The translations under genes and the position numbers were made by a program. Below the pieces are notes generated by a model. That model was given only the letters and a program-made list of their open reading frames with translations. It was not told the DNA's origin and ran no database searches. A DNA stretch of 43,426 nucleotides, taken from NCBI GenBank assembly GCA_945787155.1, contig CALZHD010000021.1:1-43426 (forward strand), given 5' to 3'. Below are positions 1-9,945 of this stretch, piece by piece. Position 1 is the first letter of the stretch. Each line of letters opens with the position of its first letter. This stretch comes from an uncultured Gammaproteobacteria bacterium. GTDB taxonomy: Bacteria; Pseudomonadota; Gammaproteobacteria; SZUA-140.

Positions 1-278
1 GGGATAGTTCAGAGCATTTGTTCCTGATCCAGGAAGCATAATATCGATCAAGGATCTCCCTGGATAGTGCTTGATGGTTGCGAATAGAAAAGAGAAATAC
101 GATGGCTTTGTATCACAAGAAAGCCGAAAAACGCGCTCCACCCACGCTCCACACGCGCTCCATTTTTGGGACAATCGTGGACAATGAGTGACAACGAAAT
201 AGAAAACCGGGGAGAAGGAAAGCACTGTAAATACAGTGTCTTTGGAGGTTTTTGATGGTCTGTGATAGTGTCTTGAAA

Positions 279-365
279 TGGTGCCGAGGAGAGGACTTGA
301 ACCTCCACGGGGTTGCCCCCACTAGCACCTGAAGCTAGCGTGTCTACCAATTTCACCACCTCGGC
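279..365 (-). tRNA. tRNA-Leu (anticodon CAG), CCA encoded
   Basis: Reverse complement GCCGAGGTGGTGAAATTGGTAGACACGCTAGCTTCAGGTGCTAGTGGGGGCAACCCCGTGGAGGTTCAAGTCCTCTCCTCGGCACCA; long variable arm; anticodon loop TTCAGGT. Confidence 0.95.
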
Positions 366-591
366 CTGTCGAATGTGCGGTTGCGTCATTCATGGCGTAT
401 GAAACTAAGGGGCGCACTGTACCGACTGGGGGTTGCATTGTCAATTACGCTGGTGTGGCAGCGCGAATTAAAACGGTTGTGATGAAATTATGATTTCATC
501 ACTGTTCAATAAACGCTGCTGGTTAGCCAACCAGTCTTCCTAAACCTTTGAAATTACTTGATGACGGTGGTTCTGCGCTATACTACGCGCC

Positions 592-2970
592 ATGAGTAAA
601 AAATCATCCCAAAAAGATAAGTTTGCCGAGCGCGAGGCACAGAAATACGCGAATCCAATTACCAGCCGTGAGGGCATTTTAGAGCTCCTTGAGGGGTGTG
701 ACCGACCACAGAGTCGAGAGGCGATTGGCGAGGCACTGGGGCTGGTTAATGAGGATGATATTGAGGCGTTGCGTCGTCGCCTGCGGGCGATGGAGCGTGA
801 CGGGCAGCTGGTGCGCAATCGCCGTGAGGGGTATGCCGCGGCAAGCCGCATGGACCTGATTCGAGGCCGCGTGATTGGTCATCCCGATGGCTTTGGTTTT
901 GTGGTCTCCGACGAAGGTGGCGATGATACCTTTCTCTCTGCACGCCAGATGCACGCTGTGATGCATGGTGATCGCGTGTTGGTGCGCGTGGTGGGGATGG
1001 ATCGTCGAGGTCGTCCTGAAGGGGCGTTGGTCGAGGTGCTGGAGCATGCGCATCATGAGATCGTCGGGCGTTTTTTTAAGGAGAGCGGCGTCGGCTTTGT
1101 CGAATCGAGTAATAAGCGCATCACCCATGAGATTGTCATCCCCGAGGAGAAGCAGGGCGATGCCAAAACGGGGCAGATTGTCGTTGCGACTATTCTGGAG
1201 CAGCCAACGCGTCGTTCACAGCCGGTAGGTCAGATCACCGAGGTGCTGGGTGATCATATGGCGCCGGGGATGGAGATGGAGATTGCGGTTCGCACTCACG
1301 AGTTGCCCAACAGCTGGTCGCGCGAAGCGCAAGATGAGGCGGCCACCTTTGGCAGTGAAGTGCCGGAGGCTGCAAAGGCGGGGCGCGAAGATATTCGTGA
1401 GTTGCCACTGGTAACGATCGATGGCGATGATTCGCGTGATTTTGATGATGCCGTCTATTGTAAAAAAGTGAGCAATGGCTGGAAGCTACTGGTCGCGATT
1501 GCCGATGTCTCGGCCTATGTGAAATCCGATACGGTGCTAGACCAGGAGGCGTGGCTGCGCGGTAATTCGGTCTATTTTCCTGAGAATGTGATCCCGATGT
1601 TGCCGGAGATCCTCTCGAATCACCTCTGTTCGCTGAACCCGGAAGTCGATCGTCTCTGCATGGTGTGCGAGATGTCGATTACGCCAGCGGGCAAGTTGCG
1701 TAGCTATCGATTTTTTGAAGGGGTGATGCGTTCCCATGCGCGTCTTACCTATACCAAGGTGGCGGCGATGTTGGTCGATGGCGATGTGGAGCTGTGTCGT
1801 GAATACGAGCCATTGATGCCTCATCTGACAGAGCTCTACAATCTTTACCATGCGATGCGTAAGGCGCGCAGCAAACGTGGTGCAATCGAATTTGATCGTA
1901 CCGAGACTCGTATTGTGTTCGGTGAAGGGCGCAAGATTGAACAGATTGTGCCGACGGTGCGGAATGATGCTCATCGCCTGATTGAAGAATTTATGATCTC
2001 AGCCAATGTGGCGACGGCCAGATTTTTTGAAGAAAATGAATTCCCGATGGTCTACCGTATTCATCAGAATCCGACCGAAGAAAAATTGACAGACCTGAAG
2101 GCATTTCTGGCCGAGATGGGATTGACGCTTGGTGGCGGTGCAGAGCCGTCGGCAAAGGATTATGCAAAGTTGCTAGATGAGGTGAAACAGCGTGATGATC
2201 GTCATCTCATCGAAACGGTGTTACTCCGTAGCATGAGTCAGGCGGTCTATAGTCCGGAGAACATTGGTCATTTTGGTCTGGCGCTGGAGGCCTATACCCA
2301 TTTTACGTCACCGATTCGACGTTATCCTGATCTGCTGGTCCACCGGGGTATTCGTCACCTGATCGCAGGGGGTAGCGCAGATAACTTCAGGTATGACCAC
2401 GCCAATATGGAGATGGCGGGTGATCACTGCTCAATGACCGAACGTCGCGCCGATGATGCGACGCGTGATGCGATCGACTGGCTAAAATGTGAATACATGA
2501 TGAGTCGTGTGGGGCAGGAGTTCTCCGGTATCATCACCTCGGTGACCGGCTTTGGTCTATTTGTTGAACTTGATGAGATCTTTGTTGAAGGGCTGGTGCA
2601 TATCACGTCACTCGATAATGACTATTTTCATTTCGATGCAAAACGTCATGAAATGAAGGGTGAGCGGAGTGGTATGGTTTATCGTTTGGGTGATGCTATC
2701 AACGTACGTGTTGCACGAGTTGATCTCGATGAGAGCAAGATCGACTTTGCCTTGATGGGTTCATCTGATGATGGCAATGAAGAAAAGAAAAAGAAGGGTG
2801 CGTCAAAAAAGCGTTCGGGTAAAAAAAGAGGTTCGCGCAACAAAGCGAAAAAGGGCGATGAGAAGGTAGCGGGTAAGGGTGAAGGAAAGCCAGCGGGGAC
2901 GTCTGGTGAAGCGCCAGATCAAGCGTCTGGGGTACCCGCAAAAAAGAAATCTCGCCGTCGTCGACGTTAA
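592..2970 (+). CDS. rnr: Ribonuclease R
   Basis: 792 aa; RNB motifs (DGDDSRDFDDAVYC, YTHFTSPIRRYPDLLVHR), S1 domain, basic C-terminal tail. Confidence 0.96.
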   Translation: MSKKSSQKDKFAEREAQKYANPITSREGILELLEGCDRPQSREAIGEALGLVNEDDIEALRRRLRAMERDGQLVRNRREGYAAASRMDLIRGRVIGHPDGFGFVVSDEGGDDTFLSARQMHAVMHGDRVLVRVVGMDRRGRPEGALVEVLEHAHHEIVGRFFKESGVGFVESSNKRITHEIVIPEEKQGDAKTGQIVVATILEQPTRRSQPVGQITEVLGDHMAPGMEMEIAVRTHELPNSWSREAQDEAATFGSEVPEAAKAGREDIRELPLVTIDGDDSRDFDDAVYCKKVSNGWKLLVAIADVSAYVKSDTVLDQEAWLRGNSVYFPENVIPMLPEILSNHLCSLNPEVDRLCMVCEMSITPAGKLRSYRFFEGVMRSHARLTYTKVAAMLVDGDVELCREYEPLMPHLTELYNLYHAMRKARSKRGAIEFDRTETRIVFGEGRKIEQIVPTVRNDAHRLIEEFMISANVATARFFEENEFPMVYRIHQNPTEEKLTDLKAFLAEMGLTLGGGAEPSAKDYAKLLDEVKQRDDRHLIETVLLRSMSQAVYSPENIGHFGLALEAYTHFTSPIRRYPDLLVHRGIRHLIAGGSADNFRYDHANMEMAGDHCSMTERRADDATRDAIDWLKCEYMMSRVGQEFSGIITSVTGFGLFVELDEIFVEGLVHITSLDNDYFHFDAKRHEMKGERSGMVYRLGDAINVRVARVDLDESKIDFALMGSSDDGNEEKKKKGASKKRSGKKRGSRNKAKKGDEKVAGKGEGKPAGTSGEAPDQASGVPAKKKSRRRRR

Positions 2971-3016
2971 TCCCCACCGTCAATACACAGCGCTTTTGAT
3001 TTAATCTTTAAATAGT

Positions 3017-3775
3017 GTGATGAATAAAACTTCCGACAGCGATTATCTGTTTGGTATCCATGCCGTCACGGCAGTGGTGGAGAAGGATGCTGCGCGTGTC
3101 CAGAGGTTGTGGATTGCGCGTGAGGCGCAGAAAAATCAGCGCATCAAACGTCTGCAAAGCCTGGCCGACAAGGCGGGTGTGTTGTTGCAGGGCGCGACGA
3201 ATGCAACGCTTGATGCAATGGTGGGCGGTGAACGTCATCAGGGCGTGGTAGCCGAGTGTCATCCCGCCACTTCATCACCAATGGCGTTGAATATTCCAGA
3301 ACTGTTGTCTGGGCTGGATGAGCCGCCATTTTTGTTGGTGCTGGATGGGGTACAGGATCCACACAATCTGGGTGCCTGTCTACGTACAGCTGATGCGGCG
3401 GGTGTCCACGCGGTGATCGTACCCAAAGATCGAGCGGTGGGCATTACTCCGGTGGTAAGTAAAGTGGCGTGCGGTGCGGCGGAGCACGTGCCATTGATTC
3501 AGGTGACCAATCTTGCGCGTGCGTTACGTCAGTTGAAGGATGAAGGGGTGTGGTTACTGGGGGCGGATGAGCGTGGTGAGACACCCCTGTTTAAGGCAGA
3601 TCTCAAGGGGTCGTTGGCGCTGGTGCTGGGTGCTGAAGGGCAGGGGTTGCGACGCCTCACGCGTGAGCAGTGTGATGTGTTGATCTCGGTGCCGATGGCA
3701 GGGTCGGTTGCGAGCCTCAATGTCTCGGTAGCGACCGGAGTGTGTCTGTTTGAAGCTGTACGTCAACGGACATAA
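3017..3775 (+). CDS. rlmB: 23S rRNA (guanosine(2251)-2'-O)-methyltransferase RlmB
   Basis: SpoU/TrmH motifs (LDGVQDPHNLGACLRTADAAG, LVLGAEGQGLRRLT, IPMAGSVASLNVSVATGV-like end); directly downstream of rnr. Confidence 0.95.
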   Translation: MMNKTSDSDYLFGIHAVTAVVEKDAARVQRLWIAREAQKNQRIKRLQSLADKAGVLLQGATNATLDAMVGGERHQGVVAECHPATSSPMALNIPELLSGLDEPPFLLVLDGVQDPHNLGACLRTADAAGVHAVIVPKDRAVGITPVVSKVACGAAEHVPLIQVTNLARALRQLKDEGVWLLGADERGETPLFKADLKGSLALVLGAEGQGLRRLTREQCDVLISVPMAGSVASLNVSVATGVCLFEAVRQRT

Positions 3776-3792
3776 TAGCCTGTGGCGACCTG

Positions 3793-4647
3793 CTATACAG
3801 CTCTGGCATTGCGTAGCTGTAGTCGTTGATTGGCGCTGTGTTTAAAAGCGTCGAGTATGACGATGCCAATCCCTTTGATTGCTGAACGGGTGTAATGCTG
3901 GCTTTCATCGCGCTTGAGTTGCTCGATATAATGCATTACCTCGGCATCTGAAAAATCACGATAGATGTAGTGCATTGACATGATGATTTGCTGGCGTAGT
4001 TCATCTTCGATCAAACGAGAGGTATTGGCGATTTCAGCTTGTATCTGTGCGCGGTTAGCGTCATTTTTATTGTCTTTGCGTCCCAGCATCATTTCATTCA
4101 TACCGAGCATCATGATTTCCATAAGATAGAGGACTGATTCAGTGCTCATCGAGACATGGTCGAGTTGCTGAATGATCTTTATGCGTTGCTGTGATGGTGG
4201 CTTGTGGCGCAGTTCTGTAATGAAGGTGGCCATCTCTTTTTGTGACTCGACCGATGACGCGGCGATTTCGGCAGCAACGATTCGTTTCATCAATGGGTCG
4301 TTGTGCATTTCAAGCAGGGAGGTTAACGCTTCACTATCGAGCTGACTATTGAGGTGTTGTTTGAGATTGCGATAAATGGCATCGGGGCTGAAATGGGAGA
4401 TGAGCAGTGTGCGCTCTTCATCTGTGAGTGTCGCCCTGGGGTTGCTTAGTTTTTGCTGGTTGATCTGAGCCATGATCTCCTGTGGAAAACTATCGATGGT
4501 ATGTTTGAGGCCGCTCATCCGCATTAACTGGTCGATGCTCTGGTCTATTTCGGGATTGATACCGGCGTCTCTGTTTTCTGCACAGAGTGGTGACAGCGAG
4601 GTGAGTAACAGCAGGGTGAGCAGGGCGTGTCTGGTACAGGTCAGCAT
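3793..4647 (-). CDS. Hypothetical exported protein
   Basis: 284 aa ORF with N-terminal signal peptide (LLTLLLLTSLSPLCAE); helical, polar. Confidence 0.75.
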   Translation of the reverse strand: MLTCTRHALLTLLLLTSLSPLCAENRDAGINPEIDQSIDQLMRMSGLKHTIDSFPQEIMAQINQQKLSNPRATLTDEERTLLISHFSPDAIYRNLKQHLNSQLDSEALTSLLEMHNDPLMKRIVAAEIAASSVESQKEMATFITELRHKPPSQQRIKIIQQLDHVSMSTESVLYLMEIMMLGMNEMMLGRKDNKNDANRAQIQAEIANTSRLIEDELRQQIIMSMHYIYRDFSDAEVMHYIEQLKRDESQHYTRSAIKGIGIVILDAFKHSANQRLQLRNARAV

Positions 4648-4886
4648 AGTGAGCCCCCTTTGACTTAAGGCGCAACGCTGCTACTGCCAGTGCGTTGCAG
4701 CGTTATATTCAATATACCATTTATCGGCCTGGGGGCGACTTTCTGAACGCTATGATCGGCCTGTTCGAGCAGATAACTATTTTTTAATCAATGAGTTATG
4801 ATGTTGGTAGTGGTCTTGAGTAGAAGGGGGTGAGCTCTGTTGCTGCTTCGAGTATGATAAACCATTAGTTTATCAATCGGTTATGA

Positions 4887-4962
4887 TGGTGCTCCCTAGG
4901 GGACTCGAACCCCTGTTCCCGCCGTGAGAGGGCGGTGTCCTAGACCACTAGACGAAGGGAGC
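4887..4962 (-). tRNA. tRNA-Glu (anticodon CTC), CCA encoded
   Basis: Reverse complement GCTCCCTTCGTCTAGTGGTCTAGGACACCGCCCTCTCACGGCGGGAACAGGGGTTCGAGTCCCCTAGGGAGCACCA; cloverleaf arms pair. Confidence 0.94.
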
Positions 4963-5080
4963 ATTAGGAAAAACTGGTAGTAATTTAGTATGAATCCAAT
5001 AAAATTAACAAGATACATCTCAGTTTTGCGGTATTATACGCACCATTGAGCAATCTACAAGCCGAAATTATAGACGGCAT

Positions 5081-6415
5081 TTGAACAAACGATTAGGACG
5101 TATTGTTATTAAATCCAGGATTATCCCTCGCCCCGAGCACGTGTTATCGCGCGCTGGTATCTCTGAGAACGCACTAAAGGTGCTTTACCGCCTAAAGGAC
5201 GCCGGCTATGAGGCCTATCTCGTCGGTGGAGGGGTGCGTGACTTGTTGCTGGGTCGTGAGCCAAAAGATTTTGATGTGGCAACCGATGCCCACCCGGAGC
5301 AGATTAAAGCAGTGTTCCGCAACTGTCGCCTGATCGGACGACGATTTCGTTTGGCCCATGTCCACTTCGGTCGTGAAATAATAGAGGTTGCCACCTTCCG
5401 CACACAACATAGTGGCGATGAGGAAGGTGGTGTGACCGAAGAAGGGCGTATTGTGAGGGATAACGTCTACGGGACTGTCGAGGATGATGCGATACGACGT
5501 GATTTTACGGTGAACGCCCTCTATTACAATATTAAGGATTTCTCGGTGGTGGATTACGCTGGTGGCGTTGAAGACCTTGAAGCGGGCATGTTGCGCCTGA
5601 TTGGCGATCCCGAAGTGCGTTATCGTGAAGATGCGGTGCGCATGTTACGTGCGATTCGTTTTGCGGCCAAGCTCGGTTTTCGTATTCATCCTGAGGCCGA
5701 AGCGCCGATCTTTGAATTGGGCCATCTGTTGACTGATATCGCGGCGGCGCGTCTCTTTGAAGAGGTGTTGAAACTCTTTATGGGGGGCAGTGCGGTGCAG
5801 AGTTATGAGCTGCTTTGTCACTATAACCTGCTGCAATATCTTTTTCCGCAGACAGCAGAGGCATTGGAGCAGGATCAACATGGTGTGTTTCATGCCTTGA
5901 TCCTGCGAGCGATGGAAAACACCGATGTGCGTATTGCGGCGGGAAAGCCGGTAACACCGGCTTTCCTCTATGCAGTGCTGATGTGGATGCCGATGCAGCG
6001 GCGTGCAAAAGAGTTACGTCGCGAAGGGATGACTGAAGTGCAGTCGATCTGTGAAGCGGGCGGCGAAGTGTTGTTAGAGCAGAGTCGCTGCGTCGTGTTT
6101 CCAAAGCGTTTTAGTTTGCAGACACGCGAGATCTGGCAGCTACAACCGCGTCTTAAGCGGACGACGGGTAAAGGGCCTTTGCGATTATTAGCTCATCCTC
6201 GTTTTCGAGCCGCGTATGACTTTTTATTGCTGCGTGCTGAGGCGGGTGAATCACATCAGGAACTGTGTGACTGGTGGACAGAATTTCAGGTAGAGAATCC
6301 AGATGTGATTCAGCAGGCGGCCAGTCGTGCAGCGCCTAAAAAACGCCCGCGACGTCGTTCGCGTAAAAAATCGGCAGATGAAACGCCTGCTAGTGGAACA
6401 GGCGAGTCAAAGTAA
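5081..6415 (+). CDS. pcnB: Poly(A) polymerase I
   Basis: GGGVRDLLLGREPKDFDVATDA nucleotidyltransferase motif; Arg-rich C-terminus; TTG start; followed by folK. Confidence 0.93.
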   Translation: MNKRLGRIVIKSRIIPRPEHVLSRAGISENALKVLYRLKDAGYEAYLVGGGVRDLLLGREPKDFDVATDAHPEQIKAVFRNCRLIGRRFRLAHVHFGREIIEVATFRTQHSGDEEGGVTEEGRIVRDNVYGTVEDDAIRRDFTVNALYYNIKDFSVVDYAGGVEDLEAGMLRLIGDPEVRYREDAVRMLRAIRFAAKLGFRIHPEAEAPIFELGHLLTDIAAARLFEEVLKLFMGGSAVQSYELLCHYNLLQYLFPQTAEALEQDQHGVFHALILRAMENTDVRIAAGKPVTPAFLYAVLMWMPMQRRAKELRREGMTEVQSICEAGGEVLLEQSRCVVFPKRFSLQTREIWQLQPRLKRTTGKGPLRLLAHPRFRAAYDFLLLRAEAGESHQELCDWWTEFQVENPDVIQQAASRAAPKKRPRRRSRKKSADETPASGTGESK

Positions 6416-6442
6416 CGCAAGTGGATCAGTGGAATTGATGAG

Positions 6443-7000
6443 ATGGTAGCGCAGCGTATTGATGCATGGATCGGCCTTGGTAGTAATTTAAATGAGCCTG
6501 AGCAACAGCTTGAGTTAGCGTTAGCAGCACTGCGGCAGTTGTCCGTTGGTGATTCACTGCGATGTTCTTCTTTTTATCTGAGTAAAGCACTAGTAGCTGA
6601 CAGGGCGAGTAAGGAGAATGGGCAGCAGCCTGACTATGTTAATGCGGTTGTGCAGCTGCAGACAACGCTCTCTCCATACGCATTGTTAGAGCAGTTACAG
6701 TCGATAGAGACGTTACAGGGACGAGTGCGTGATGAAGTAACGCCGCGCTGGTCACCGCGCACACTTGATCTGGATATATTGCTGTATGGTGACCTACAGC
6801 TCAATACGCCGCAGTTGACAGTGCCGCACCCGGGAATCAGATTGCGTGAGTTTGTGCTCTATCCGATGTATGAGCTGGCACCGACACTGGAAATGCCCCT
6901 GCTTGGTGCGTTAGAGCGACTGGTTAAGCGCTGTCCAATGCGTGGTATGAAGCGGCTGAAAGATAACATTGGGGAGGGCTCTGTTGAGAACGCCTCCTGA
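6443..7000 (+). CDS. folK: 2-amino-4-hydroxy-6-hydroxymethyldihydropteridine pyrophosphokinase
   Basis: GLGSNL, DYVNAV, RWSPRTLDLDILLYG, VPHPGIRLREFVLYPMYELAP motifs. Confidence 0.95.
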   Translation: MVAQRIDAWIGLGSNLNEPEQQLELALAALRQLSVGDSLRCSSFYLSKALVADRASKENGQQPDYVNAVVQLQTTLSPYALLEQLQSIETLQGRVRDEVTPRWSPRTLDLDILLYGDLQLNTPQLTVPHPGIRLREFVLYPMYELAPTLEMPLLGALERLVKRCPMRGMKRLKDNIGEGSVENAS

Positions 7001-7631
7001 TTATATCGTTGTTGAGGGACCGATCGGGGTGGGTAAAACAAGTCTGGCGAAAAAGCTGGCTTCTACCTTTAATACTGAGTTATTACTAGAAGGGGCAGAT
7101 CAAAACCCGTTTCTTGAGCGCTTTTACCAGAATCCCAAAGCTGCGGCGTTGCAGACCCAGCTCTTTTTTCTGTTTCAGCGTGTGCGCCAGATGGAGGAGT
7201 TACGTCAGGGGGATATCTTTCGTTCGGTGCGAGTGGCTGATTTCCTGATTGAAAAAGATCGTCTCTTTGCACAGATTACGCTCGATGATGATGAGCTGCG
7301 TCTCTATGATCAAATCTATAGCCAGATGGTGCTTGATGCGCCGTGTCCTGATCTGGTGATTTATCTGCAAGCACCGATCGATGTTTTGCTGGATCGTATT
7401 CTCAAGCGTGGTTTATCGCAGGAGCGCTTGATTCAGTCTGAATATCTTAAAAAAGTGGTGGAGTCCTATGCGCGTTTGTTTCACTATTACAGTGCGTCAC
7501 CGCTATTGATTGTCAATGCGGCAGAGTTTGATCCGGTGACTAATGAGGGTGACTATGAGTCGCTGCTGGAGCGGGTCTGTACCATTACCAGTGGTCGTCA
7601 TTATTTTAATCCATTGCCATTGAAGTTCTAA
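6984..7631 (+). CDS. Deoxynucleoside kinase (deoxyadenosine/deoxyguanosine kinase family)
   Basis: P-loop VVEGPIGVGKTSLAKKLA; DLVIYLQAP; probable TTG start after GGGGAGGG RBS, overlapping folK end. Confidence 0.88.
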   Translation: MRTPPDYIVVEGPIGVGKTSLAKKLASTFNTELLLEGADQNPFLERFYQNPKAAALQTQLFFLFQRVRQMEELRQGDIFRSVRVADFLIEKDRLFAQITLDDDELRLYDQIYSQMVLDAPCPDLVIYLQAPIDVLLDRILKRGLSQERLIQSEYLKKVVESYARLFHYYSASPLLIVNAAEFDPVTNEGDYESLLERVCTITSGRHYFNPLPLKF

Positions 7632-7666
7632 CGGGCCGTTGATTTAAAGGCCAAGCGAGGGAGTTC

Positions 7667-8467
7667 ATGACGTCAGCTATAACGCTTTCAACTTTACGTG
7701 CGATGAAAAAACGTGGCGAGAAATTTGCTACGCTTACCGCCTATGATGCAAGTTTTGCTGCGATTCTTGAAGCATCTGGCGTTGAAGTGATTCTGGTGGG
7801 TGATTCACTTGGCATGGTGATTCAGGGGCATTCGACCACAGTGCCGGTGACGATTGATGAGACGATCTATCACACTCGCTGTGTGCGTCAGGGTAGCGCT
7901 AATACATTATTGATTGCCGATATGCCGTTTATGTCTGATGCCACGCCCGAGCTTGCCCTCGCCAATGCGGCCCGCTTGATGAAAGAGGGTGGAGCACAGG
8001 TAGTGAAGCTGGAAGGCGGTATGGTGATTGTTGATACAGTGCGTCTGTTGAGCGAGCGTGGTATTCCAGTTTGTGGTCATCTGGGGCTGTTGCCGCAATC
8101 GATCAATAAGTTGGGCAGCTATCGGGTGCAGGGGCGTGACGAGGCCTCCGCGCAGCGTCTGCTTGAAGAGGCAAAGATACTGGAGGCAGCGGGTGCCGAG
8201 TTATTGTTGCTGGAGTGTGTGCCTGCTGCGTTGATGAAGGCGGTGAGTGAGCAGTCGAAAGTGCCGGTGATTGGGATTGGTGCGGGCGCGGATTGCGATA
8301 GTCAGGTACTGGTATTGTATGACCTGCTGGGTATCACTCCCGGTAAACGGCCGCGTTTTTCTAAGAATTTTCTTGAAGGCTGTGGTTCTGTCGAGGCAGC
8401 GATTGCCGAGTATGTGCGGCAGGTCAAGGCTGGCGAGTTTCCCGCAGCAGAGCAGATCATCGCGTAA
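7667..8467 (+). CDS. panB: 3-methyl-2-oxobutanoate hydroxymethyltransferase
   Basis: TAYDASFA, VGDSLGMVIQGHSTTVPVT, KLEGG, GHLGLLPQSIN, IGIGAGADCDSQVLVLYDLLG. Confidence 0.97.
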   Translation: MTSAITLSTLRAMKKRGEKFATLTAYDASFAAILEASGVEVILVGDSLGMVIQGHSTTVPVTIDETIYHTRCVRQGSANTLLIADMPFMSDATPELALANAARLMKEGGAQVVKLEGGMVIVDTVRLLSERGIPVCGHLGLLPQSINKLGSYRVQGRDEASAQRLLEEAKILEAAGAELLLLECVPAALMKAVSEQSKVPVIGIGAGADCDSQVLVLYDLLGITPGKRPRFSKNFLEGCGSVEAAIAEYVRQVKAGEFPAAEQIIA

Positions 8468-8472
8468 TCTTC

Positions 8473-9336
8473 ATGGGTACGATGCAGCGCTTTAGTGACA
8501 TCGGTGAGCTTCGTCAGCAGTTGCACCACTGGCGTATGGCGGGCGAGCGCATCGTCTTTGTGCCGACGATGGGGAACCTGCATCGTGGTCATCTACGCCT
8601 GGTCGAACAGGCGCGTGATCATGGCCAGCGTGTCGTGGTCAGTATCTTTGTTAATCCGATGCAGTTTAATGATAAAGATGATTTTGCCGCCTATCCCAAT
8701 ACGTTAGTGCAAGACTGTGCAAAGTTGACCGAGGCCGGTGTCGATGCGCTATTTTTACCGTCGGTAGAGGTGATCTATCCCGATGGCTATCAGCAAAGCA
8801 GCCAGGTGGTGGTGCCGGGGCTTTCGGATATTCTCTGTGGTGAGCACCGTCCGGGGCATTTTATTGGCGTCACGACAGTGGTCGCAAAACTTTTTAATAT
8901 TGTATTGCCCGATGTGGCGTTGTTTGGTGAGAAGGATTTTCAGCAATTGATGATCATTCGGCGCATGATGGTGGATGAACTCTATTTTCCAGTCGAGATT
9001 GTCGGCGTTGCGACAGCGCGGGAAAGCGATGGTCTGGCAATGAGTTCTCGTAATGGATATTTAAATGCGGAAGAGCGTCAGCAGGCGCCGTTGCTGTACC
9101 GGGTGCTTGAGCAGGCGAAATCACAGCTGTTGCTCGGCAGTGAAAGTTCGCTCGTCATTGAAACTCAGGCGATACAGGCATTGCAGGAAGGTGGTTTCAT
9201 ACCTGAATATTTCAGTGTGCGCAGCCGTAAAGACCTTTCTAAGGCGGAGGGGAATGCTCAAGGTCTAGTGATTGTTGCCGCTGCGTGGTTAGGAAGGGCT
9301 CGATTAATCGATAATATTTGCTTGAATTCAGGGTAG
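8473..9336 (+). CDS. panC: Pantothenate synthetase
   Basis: VPTMGNLHRGHLRLV, FVNPMQF, GEKDFQQLMIIRRM, SSRNGYL motifs. Confidence 0.97.
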   Translation: MGTMQRFSDIGELRQQLHHWRMAGERIVFVPTMGNLHRGHLRLVEQARDHGQRVVVSIFVNPMQFNDKDDFAAYPNTLVQDCAKLTEAGVDALFLPSVEVIYPDGYQQSSQVVVPGLSDILCGEHRPGHFIGVTTVVAKLFNIVLPDVALFGEKDFQQLMIIRRMMVDELYFPVEIVGVATARESDGLAMSSRNGYLNAEERQQAPLLYRVLEQAKSQLLLGSESSLVIETQAIQALQEGGFIPEYFSVRSRKDLSKAEGNAQGLVIVAAAWLGRARLIDNICLNSG

Positions 9337-9432
9337 TTAGCACTCATTAATATGTTAAAATATGCGTTAACTCCGTTTGCGGGGTCTGTTTTAAAAACTG
9401 TTGATCTGTTTTAGTGAGGATGAGTTAGAACA

Positions 9433-9813
9433 ATGCAGCAAACGATGCTAAATGCAAAACTTCATCGCGCCTGTGTCACGCACGCAGAGCTTGAATATGA
9501 AGGTTCCTGTGCAATAGATAGTGACCTGCTGGATCGCGCTGGGATTCGTGAATATGAGCAGATCCAGATCTATAATATCGATAACGGTGAGCGCTTTGTG
9601 ACCTATGCGATCCGCGCCGAAGCGGGTTCAAAGATCATCTCTGTTAATGGCGCAGCTGCGCACAAGGCCGCCCCTGGTCATCGCGTCATCATCTGTTCAT
9701 ATGTCGTGCTCAATCAGCAGGAGTTGGTTAACTTCAAGCCGACGCTAGTCTATTTCGACGAAGAGAACAATATTACCCACTGTCGTAACAGTATCCCGCA
9801 GCAGGTAGCCTGA
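9433..9813 (+). CDS. panD: Aspartate 1-decarboxylase
   Basis: 126 aa; [21 protein letters not shown] with GS processing site; [19 protein letters not shown]. Confidence 0.97.
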   Translation: MQQTMLNAKLHRACVTHAELEYEGSCAIDSDLLDRAGIREYEQIQIYNIDNGERFVTYAIRAEAGSKIISVNGAAAHKAAPGHRVIICSYVVLNQQELVNFKPTLVYFDEENNITHCRNSIPQQVA

Positions 9814-9945
9814 ACGCCGCTGCTGTGTTTGGCTCTCTCAGTCCTGGTTTGTAATAGTGATGTTCTACGGTTTAAAGCGCTGACCGGGTAGGGCATTATT
9901 GCTAAGGTTCGAGCGGACTTAGCTTACTCGAAAGCTTCGTATCTT

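Noticed and set aside
48-389. 113-aa minus-strand ORF covering tRNA-Leu
   Set aside because: Reads through the tRNA gene; not a plausible protein.
9343-9351. TTAGCACTC near panD (and again near 29119), resembling a CIRCE half site
   Set aside because: No GAGTGCTAA partner at the 9-bp spacing required for a CIRCE/HrcA operator.
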